The notes beneath the pieces were generated by a model, which worked only from the letters and a program-made list of their open reading frames with translations, was not told the origin of the DNA and searched no databases. A program made the translations under genes and the position numbers. A stretch of DNA of 64,000 bases from Hysterangium stoloniferum (taxonomy: Eukaryota; Basidiomycota; Agaricomycetes; Hysterangiales; Hysterangiaceae): positions 744,001 to 808,000 of the forward strand of contig WHVD01000026.1 of assembly GCA_015178975.1 (NCBI GenBank). Reading direction: 5' to 3'. Of this stretch, positions 57,061 to 64,000 are shown piece after piece. How positions within the stretch are numbered: position 1 is the first letter of the stretch; each line of letters begins with the position of its first letter.

Positions 57061-57735
57061 CCTGTAAAGGGGGAAAGCAGGGGGACTGTTAGGATCCCAG
57101 TAATTTGGCCCCCCACAACCTCATTCTACTCTCACTACCCTCCGGCATCCCACCAGTCCCCCCCACCACAGTATCACTGCCTGTGGCACCCTGACACTTG
57201 TGTCAATATGGTTTTCCATTTTCATCATCCCCTCCTGTCTCCATCCCAACATTCTCCCATTGCCTGTTCTACTTGTGAACAATATTTTGCCACCTCATAC
57301 TCTCTAGAATGCTTTTACCACATAGTATTTAGTTCTAGTCTGATCCTTACCCCTTCGCATGCTTCCTTGACCTGTCACTATTTCCCACTTCCTTGATTGG
57401 CCTCCTGCTCATCCATTTACTTTTGTATAAAGTTCCTACCATGTATGCTACTGCTCTTCAGTTCTAATATCGACTTAGATTACCCCCATTTAGTCTTCAG
57501 TCCATTACTCCCTCCCTAATACTCTCTAAGGTGTCATTGGCAAGCCATGACCCTCTACCTTACAACTCTTAGTATATTGGCCCCCTGGTCAAGCAAGCTA
57601 GGTGTTGTCTTTAGTTATTATTGTACTATCCATTGTGTTCAAAATACCAGAGCACCCTAACTGTTCATACAAGGGCACAACACATAAGTTGAAGCCAAGC
57701 TCCACCCATTATATATATTTCATAAAATTGGACCT
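57061..57735. other. Spacer with a truncated LTR end
   Basis: No gene. A conserved LTR motif in sense orientation is found at 57671-57697, where both stem halves have changed (CAAC and GTTG). It is followed 40 bases later by a family-C LTR start. It is probably the remaining 3' region of an older LTR that was cut by the family-C insertion. Confidence 0.45.
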
Positions 57736-58418
57736 TGTGAAGATCCATTCCTGGAGACTCCACAGAGTATTTCCCAGACATAATATCAGGTTCTGAACCA
57801 TATTCTGGACTAGTATCAAGATCCAGAATCCACCAGGACCTGACCCTCATCCCTCAAGTACCCTTCAACTCAAATTCCATTCTGGTATTCTCCCCTCAAC
57901 TAGACACCTCCTGTTATGACCTGGAACCAATTAGACTCTGCCCTTTCTTGGATAGCATCTACAAGTTTCCCTGGTCATTTACTGACCCAGACTCTGGCTG
58001 GACTCCCTGCATGTGTTCTATATCCATCTTTAATCCATGATCCAACTTTCACTTAATCATCTCTGTCAACCCTTGTCATTTCTCCATGCCAATGTTCCGA
58101 CCTGCCTGGAACCTGTGGCCTTCCCAGCCAGAAATATGCACACTTAGCCATTATAGTGTTAGGATCCATTTCCAGGTAGTATTGGATATCCATGGATATT
58201 CTGACTTGCTTCCTTTGTTCCACATTTGGTAACTGACTGGTTGACAGATGTTCATTTGTCTGTTTATTGTTCTTGATTCCCTGATATGTCCCCATCCTTG
58301 TTTCCTCATTTATCTGACTTATTATGGTATCCTTAGTTTGGAAACAGTTCCAAATATGTTATGTTATACTCCCAGACTTGTAGTACAATAATTGGAACAT
58401 CTATATAGTCTTCCATAG
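57736..58418 (+). mobile_element. Family-C LTR, 5' part
   Basis: Starts TGTGAAGATCCATTCC and runs with good similarity to 41800-42470 and to the reverse of 52500-53181, until a family-A LTR interrupts it at 58419 in the sequence CTTCCATAG. The interrupted remainder is not found further right. Confidence 0.75.
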
Positions 58419-59208
58419 TGTTAAGGTGTGTGCAAGCTTAGCAGAGGGTTTCTGGAGAAACCCATGGACAATCCAGTAGGACTTCGCTTCAGCTTATAGG
58501 CTGCACCCTTGTGAGATCATGGTGTCCAATTTCCAACAGGTGGAAGAGAAACCCAGGAAGTCCAGGAGATAGTCAAGAGGTTGAGAGTTCAGGAGGTTGT
58601 GTAGTTGATAGGTCTGGCTGCCCACAGAGGGTGATAGGTAGGGAGTTGAGGCGGAAGGCCTGTGGGCTCCAATGAGATTGAGAGTGTTGTGTTTAAGATG
58701 AGAGGTGGAGATAGAATAGGTGCTAGGGTGACTGGGGAAACTTAGTTGATTTTCTGACCAGATTGTATGTACAAACATCAGCTAGACTATATACTGTGGA
58801 ATGTATGCAATACTAAATCCAGTAATCATGAAAGCCTAAACAGGTAAACATAAATCAGGGCAAATAAACACCAAACTAAGTGTTAGGGACAGAATGGAAT
58901 GGGGGTGGAGTCCACAACATAACAGGTCATTTGACCATAATGGGAGTGGGGCTCAGTTAGAGAGCTAGCAGGTTGTCCAGGCAGAGTCTGGTGACTGGTG
59001 TGTGGAATGGAGTCAGGTATAGACAGGTTAGATGTGTGCAGGTCCCAGCAGAGTCGGGCATAGGTAGGTTTGACAAGTGCAGGTGCCAGCGGGTTGTCCG
59101 ATGACTAATGCACAAGACAGAGGGTGGGTGTCTACATATAAGGTGGGTCCAGAGCCCGGTGGGATTTCTGGGTAACTGTGACCTGGTATAGAGAGTCGGG
59201 TGCATATA
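58419..59208 (-). mobile_element. Family-A LTR, cut by a mariner insertion
   Basis: The plus strand begins TGTTAAGGTGTGTGC, carries the motif at 58486-58510, and follows family A in order until GTGCATATA, where a Tc1 element starts. In the intact copy at 51235 the sequence would continue AAGTTAGTGCCC. That remainder is missing beyond the mariner. This copy has lost many CpG sites compared with 37891. Confidence 0.8.
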
Positions 59209-59565
59209 CAGTGACTCCAAAAACCCTTTCCATGCTAACCCCAATGCAGTGTGTGACGTGCACCACCTTACAGTGTGGGAATTCCGCTTAGCTTTGGTGG
59301 AGTCACACATAGTACATACCTTTGGCTACAGGGCTGCTCCCTGGGTCATGTGATTTGGGCCACAGAGTGTAGAAATATGATCAATTTAAAACAGCAATAC
59401 CATGGAAAGGGTTTTTTCACTTTTGAACTGATGACTAGGATCTCAGTCAAATCATAGAATAATGGCCATTATTTGTTTGTACAAACAAATATATACATAT
59501 AAATAGTATGTCTGAGTTTAAAATAGTTCCCACACTTCCACACTTCTTGATTCCTAACCACCATC

Positions 59566-61365
59566 ATGGTCAGATCCCTCTCTCTTACTCAACAAAACAC
59601 CATCCTCTCCTTGCTTGATTCTGGCCACTCTGGTGAAGCCATTGCCAAGAGAACTGGTGTTATCCCCTCTGCCATATCCAAACTTCGCTCCAAACAACAT
59701 TCTCTCCTTCCCAAAGCTGTTGGGGGTCATCCCTCAAAGCTTTCCCATACCAATATCTGACATGCTCAACACCTCATCACCTCTGGCAAATCTGAAAATG
59801 CTGTCCAAGTGACCAAAGCCCTCACCAACATTATCAACCAGCCCCTCTCTACCAATACAGTCTGCCTCCACTTGACGAAAGCTGGTATGAAGGCTGTGGT
59901 CAAGTCAACATGCCCCCTTCTTTCTGCTAGGCATCGCAAAGTTCACTTAGATGTTGCCTATGCTCACAAGGATTGGACTATGGAGGACTGGAAGAAGGTC
60001 ATATAGTCTGATGAAACCAAAATCAATTGCCTAGGGTCAGATGGACATAAATGGGCATGGAAAAGGGCAGGTAAAGGCCTGAATGATAGGCTGGTAGAAG
60101 GAACTCTGAAGGTTGGAGGAGGTTCTCTCATGATGTGGGGCTGTATGACTTGGGAGGGAGTTGGCTTTTCTAGCAAGATTGATGATAGGATGAGCTCCAG
60201 CAAACCCTGGAGTATTATGGTCTCAATCCTCCTGACATCATCTTTCAGCAGGATAATGACCCCAGGCATACCTTCAGGCTGGTCAAGAACTGGCTAGAGG
60301 AGCAAGAATTCAGGACTATTGTCATATATTTTGTCACTTTGTTTCTTTGTTTAACCTTTAAGGGACATTAGTCAAATAGTAGAGGACTGGATCGTTTAAC
60401 TTTGGCTCAAGAGTTTAAGATGTCATTGTTCTGATAACATAAGATTTATTGCTAGCTCTAAACCCTAGAATTAGCATATCTTAACCCTAGGTAGCTAGGT
60501 GGCACTGCCATGGAAACCAGCAGAGTCATGGATTACATACTAATAAGGTATATCTAGCCTTTATAGTATGCAATCTACCCCATCTCCTTGACTACATATT
60601 GAGGGAGATGACTCATTGGTGCATCATATCAATATGGCTATGCAATGAGTTATGATCAGAGCTATGACTCAGATACATAGCTCAGATACATAGTCATAGC
60701 TGGTTGGATAACTCTGAAATACACTTATGAGTCAAGTATGGGAAATACTGACTCATTCTCCTAGTCACATTACTTAGTAAGCAGGATCTTGGACTAGTAT
60801 AAATACAGGCTCAAATCACGTATTTAGGATATCATTCAATATCACATCACTTGCTCATTTAGCTACACTTGCCTACTAGGTCCACACATTGTGCTGAAGT
60901 TGAGTACTCTCCTTGCCAATCTGTTGACCATCTTGTTTCCTTGAGTTGAGCTTTCTCCTCGAAAAAGGGACATGGGCATGTAGTTGAATAAAAGTGGATA
61001 CTGATTTAATTGACAAAACTCCTATATACAGATTAATTTGAATTTGAATCTCCTTTCTCAAGCTACACTACTTAACTCAAGTAAAAAGAGTTTACAAGTA
61101 TGCTAAATAGTAATAATACATTACAACTATGGTTTTGCCTGCACAGTCTCCAGACCTGAATCCTATTGAACATCTCTGGGGTTGTCTCAAGAGAAGGCTT
61201 GCAGAGCATGAAACCCCCCCCCCCCAATGGAATCCATGAATTGTGGGAAAGGGTTCAAGTGGAGTGGGATGGAATACCAGTTGAGGAGTGTCAGAAATTG
61301 ATTGAAAGCATGCCTAGAAGGGTTCAGGCAGTGCTTAAAGCAAAAGGTGGTTATACCAAGTACTG
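59566..61365 (+). pseudogene. Tc1/mariner transposase, disrupted
   Basis: Starts at 59566 with two helix-turn-helix regions (LSLLDSGHSGEAIAKRTGV; TVCLHLTKAGMKAVVK). It then has stops at 59758 and 60004 (in place of the Trp before SDETKINCLGS), a frameshift at about 60190, and FQQDNDPRHT at about 60245. After the LTR at 60320-61125 it continues LPAQSPDLNPIEHLWGCLKRR and ends SMPRRVQAVLKAKGGYTKY (stop 61365). All three catalytic residues can be found, but the gene cannot be expressed as one protein. A C-run at about 61217 causes one more frameshift. Confidence 0.88.
60320..61125. mobile_element. Solo LTR, family E, 806 bp
   Basis: Ends are TGTCATATATTTTG and AATACATTACA, with a perfect 5-bp TSD ACTAT at 60315-60319 and 61126-61130. 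Removing it rejoins the mariner transposase between FRTI and LPAQSPDLNP. It contains a TATAAATA box at about 60798. No relative elsewhere in the window. Confidence 0.88.
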
Positions 61366-61569
61366 ATAATATGTAAATACCCTTTCCAGTTCAAAAGTGA
61401 AAAAACCCTTTCCATGGTATTGCTGTTTTAAATTGATCATATCTCTACACCCTGTGGCCCAAATAACGTGACCCAGGGAGCAATCTTGTAGCCAAGGATA
61501 TGTACTATGTATGACTCCACCAAAGCTAAGCGGAATTCCCATGCTGTAAGGCAGTGCACTTCACACACT

Positions 61570-61885
61570 GCAACACAGTTGTTCATCCTGGATGAACACC
61601 TGCATACATGCAACACCTGCAGCTTCAGTGCTAAAGTTGCGTGTGCACAGTTGTTCATCCTGGATGAACACCTGCACACATGCAACACTCACAGCTTCGG
61701 TGCTAAAGTTGCATGTGCACAGGTGTTCATCCTGGATGAACAGCTGCATACATGCAATACCCACAGCTTCAACACTAGATAAAAGTTGCGTGTGAACAGT
61801 TGATCATCCTGGATGAACACCTACATACACGCAACTTCGGTGCTAGAGTAAAAGTTGTGTGCACACAGCTGTTCATCCTGCTTCC
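61570..61885. repeat. Palindrome-bearing minisatellite, about 72-bp period
   Basis: Four to five units, each with the 17-bp perfect palindrome GTTCATCCTGGATGAAC (61581, 61653, 61725; degenerate at 61802, half at 61871). GCATACATGCAACAC-like and AAAGTTGCGTGTGCACA blocks lie between the palindromes. It replaces the outer right end of the mariner element. The frames it leaves open on both strands are not genes. Confidence 0.85.
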
Positions 61886-61919
61886 TAGATGCCCTACCCT
61901 ATGACACCCTACCTGACCC

Positions 61920-62640
61920 ATATAACCCTAAACCCTGACAACTAGACTCTTTGTTCTAAGCATTGTAGTGCAATCAAATCGGCTGCCTGATTTTTATGAG
62001 CACTGTACTTCAGTCAGAGCAATCCCTTGATTGATCTGGGCACTGTCATGTAACCAGATCACCCCCTTAATTAATCTGAGCCTTCTCCTCCCATCAGATC
62101 GTCCCCTTAATCAATCTGAAACTCATTTTGCAACCAGAACAACCCCTTAATTAATCTGAGCCTTCTGTTGCCATCAGATCACTCATTAATCTCAGCCTTG
62201 TGTTGCAACCAGATCACCTTCTCAATTGATCTGTGCATTGTCCTGCATTCAGAATAATTCCCCGAATATTCCTGAACACTCTCTGACAACTAGATTCTGT
62301 ATTATAAGCCTTACATTGTGATCAAATCAACTGCCTGATTTTTCTGAGCACTGTACTTTAGTCAGATCAACCTCCTGACTGATTTGTGCATTGTCATCCA
62401 ACCAGATCACCCCCTTAATTAATCTGAGCCTTCTCCTTCCATCAGATCGTCCCCTTAATCAATCTGAAACTCATCCTGTAACCAGATTAGCCCCTTAATT
62501 AATCTGAACTGATTCTGGGAACCAGATCCCCTTCTACATTCATCAAGCCCTTGTGCTTCAACCAGATCACCCCCTTAATTAATCTGGGCCCTTGTGCTCC
62601 AACCAGATTACCCCTTAATCAACCTTAACTTCATCTGCCA
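61920..62640. repeat. Degenerate satellite with higher-order repeat
   Basis: Basic units of about 45-50 bp of the type AACCAGATCACCCCCTTAAT...CTGAGCCTTCT recur about 14 times. A longer period of about 348 bp is visible: the stretch beginning AACTAGACTCT at 61938 is repeated from AACTAGATTCT at 62286, keeping the order of unit variants. Non-coding. Confidence 0.8.
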
Positions 62641-63162
62641 ATAAAGGCATTTCCTTTTCTGTGAACAATACCTCTCAACATATAAATAGTGGGCCTCTAC
62701 CACCCCATCTCCCTCATCCTGACTTATCCAGTCATCCCTCTATCCAAACTATCAAGTGTCAATACTTGTTACTATCCTCTGACACATCTCTATCACATCC
62801 TGCCCTTACTTTGGCCTGATTGCACTATGAGCTTGAGTTATGATCTTCTACCTTGCAACTTTGATGTTGATACCTTTCTTTGTTTATTTATCTTTATTTT
62901 AGACAAGTCACTTATTCACCTCTTGTTTGCTCTACCCTTTCATCCTTGTCACTGTGCTCTTCTGCACTCTCCTCTGGAATATTGCCTTGCTTGTTGGGGT
63001 TCTGGTGCAAAGGTGAGTGCACTGTGTCTAACTTATCCCTAGATACCTTTGATTTGTACCTTCTTCTTTGTTGCTTACATTTTCTCATATGTTATATGGT
63101 TTCCATACTTCATGTATGTCCCGCTGAACTGCTATGCCTCTCTCTGAGACTAGTATTGTACC
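62641..63162. other. Spacer, no recognised gene
   Basis: A TATAAATAG box at about 62680 is followed by a pyrimidine-rich stretch and then a hydrophobic, Cys/Leu-rich frame (62689-63042). The hydrophobicity comes from T-richness and I do not accept it as a gene. ACCCTAAACCCTAAA at about 63160 is a short telomere-like phrase. Confidence 0.4.
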
Positions 63163-63806
63163 CTAAACCCTAAAACCATGCTGTTTCAGGGCCCTCCTGA
63201 CTGTTTGGGGTGAAACATGATGTTGATTGATGGAATTAATGTAGTGTGTGGCCTGGACAGCATGATCTAGCTTGCCAGAGATGATTTGATGGATGATCCT
63301 CCTGTGGTCGGTAGGAGAAAGCTTGAAAGGATGTCCACCTTTCAGGTTTTCTTTGTTTATATCTGTTGAACAACACCATTGAAACACTTAATTTTGGGCA
63401 TGGCTGCCCAGTATCAACAACTTTCGGGCATGGCCATCCAACACCAATAACATGCTGCCTAGCAACATATGCGGTTAAACATATATAAACTGAAGGATTA
63501 TGAAAGTATCACCTCAGTCCATTATATCATATATGAGACTGAGGTGAGTTCAAAAACAGTTATGTATTTGCACAATGTAACTAATAGTCATCCATCTTTA
63601 GGTACATGAAATATAGTCCATTATATCATATACAAGACTGAGTTAATTGTCTTTAGATCTTACTTTCTAACAATATCCACCTCCTGACCAATTCTACTTA
63701 TAGTAGACTTGCTAAGACCTGTTATAGTGGCCACATTCCTATTGGAGAGTCCATTTTGTAGGAGGGAGATGGCTTGTTCTCTTTTGTGAGGAGAAATAGT
63801 TTTCAT
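63163..63806 (-). pseudogene. Tc1/mariner transposase, N-terminal part, split by a solo LTR
   Basis: From 63806 the frame reads KTISPHKREQAISLLQNGLS, NRNVATITGLSKSTISRIGQEVD, the first helix-turn-helix (second string in two parts: NRNVATITGLSKS, TISRIGQEVD). After the LTR at 63364-63672 it continues INKENLKGGHPFKLSPTDHR and TVRRALKQHGFRV. The catalytic core is missing beyond 63163. It is a different subfamily from the other mariner relics in the window. Confidence 0.82.
63364..63672. mobile_element. Short solo LTR, family F, 309 bp
   Basis: Ends are TGTTGAACAAC and TTTCTAACA, with a perfect 5-bp TSD ATATC at 63359-63363 and 63673-63677. Removing it restores the transposase reading EVDINKENL. 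It contains two copies of the phrase CCATTATATCATATA (about 63520 and 63618), the first bounded by CCTCAGTC and GACTGAGG. The small size would also fit a TRIM-type element. Confidence 0.85.
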
Positions 63807-64000
63807 GATGAGGGTGATAGTTAAAATGTGGCTTTCACAGTCACATATCAATTAGAACATGGAATATATGTTACATGATTTGTTTTGGAATTTAAGAGGT
63901 CATACAAAGTACTAGAATAACCATCCTCCTAGGTGGACACAAGGTATCTGTTATGTATTTCTATGTTTTCTCCATTTTTTACCAATGCCCCCCAAGATAT

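Larger units (their letters stand above)
59209..61569 (+). mobile_element. Tc1/mariner transposon, degenerate, split by a solo LTR
   Basis: The left end CAGTGACTCCAAAAACCC follows a TA. Long inverted repeats (about 59209-59430 and 61375-61602) share GGAATTCC, the AAGCTAAGCGG-type block and the ACCATGGAAAGGGTTTTTTC block. The right end departs from the left about 60 bases before the expected terminus, where a minisatellite takes over, so the right tip is lost. A solo LTR sits inside at 60320-61125. Confidence 0.85.

Noticed and set aside
61507..61795. Cys-rich repeat frames (HTCNTHSF.. and similar)
   Set aside because: Produced on both strands by the 72-bp palindromic minisatellite. There is no start context or domain.
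1..64000. tRNA or rRNA genes
   Set aside because: I looked for A/B-box pairs and acceptor-stem symmetry by eye and saw none. A tRNAscan-type search would be needed to be certain.

Overview
The window reads as a basidiomycete (probably Agaricomycete) fungal chromosome segment. The support is: short 50-70 nt introns in every conserved gene, fungal-type NAP1, APC permease, MFS sugar transporter and BEM46-like genes, and a dense mix of Ty1/copia, Ty3/gypsy (chromovirus), LINE, Tc1/mariner and hAT-type debris. The species cannot be named from the sequence alone.

Layout. 1-9.6 kb: a broken copia element on the minus strand, hit by a solo LTR that was itself hit by a second, inverted LTR of the same family; then a mariner relic, an LTR nest holding another mariner, and a chromodomain scrap. 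9.6-36.7 kb: the host-gene island. It holds NAP1 (12.0-13.6 kb, +), an APC-type amino-acid/GABA-like permease (16.9-19.6 kb, +) and two tandem paralogous MFS sugar transporters (24.5-27.8 and 31.8-35.1 kb, both -) inside a direct duplication of about 5-6 kb. A fold-back element, a hAT-like MITE and a decayed hypothetical gene are scattered among them. 37.3-53.2 kb: a second broken copia, a solo LTR, an LTR holding an apparently intact Tc1-type transposon (39170-40763), a divergent pair of cysteine-cluster genes, and an almost complete but dead chromovirus (44.1-49.8 kb, -) split by a solo LTR. 53.8-55.3 kb: a BEM46-like alpha/beta-hydrolase gene that splices cleanly. 56.7-64 kb: a LINE C-terminal scrap, an LTR>LTR>mariner>solo-LTR nest, two tandem-repeat arrays and another mariner relic split by a 309-bp solo LTR.

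For clarity I name the LTR families A-G. Several are solo LTRs with perfect 5-bp target-site duplications (TSDs), and I see no complete LTR-internal-LTR element. A short conserved segment (core CAGC-N6-GCTG followed by AAGCC) sits near the 3' end of at least five otherwise different LTR families, in the same orientation. That is the most unusual signal I found. I saw no tRNA, rRNA, CRISPR array or convincing gene cluster.

Exon borders were worked out by hand from splice sites and conserved protein motifs. Those for NAP1 and BEM46 are the most reliable. The permease and the two MFS genes are gene-level calls with partly resolved exons.
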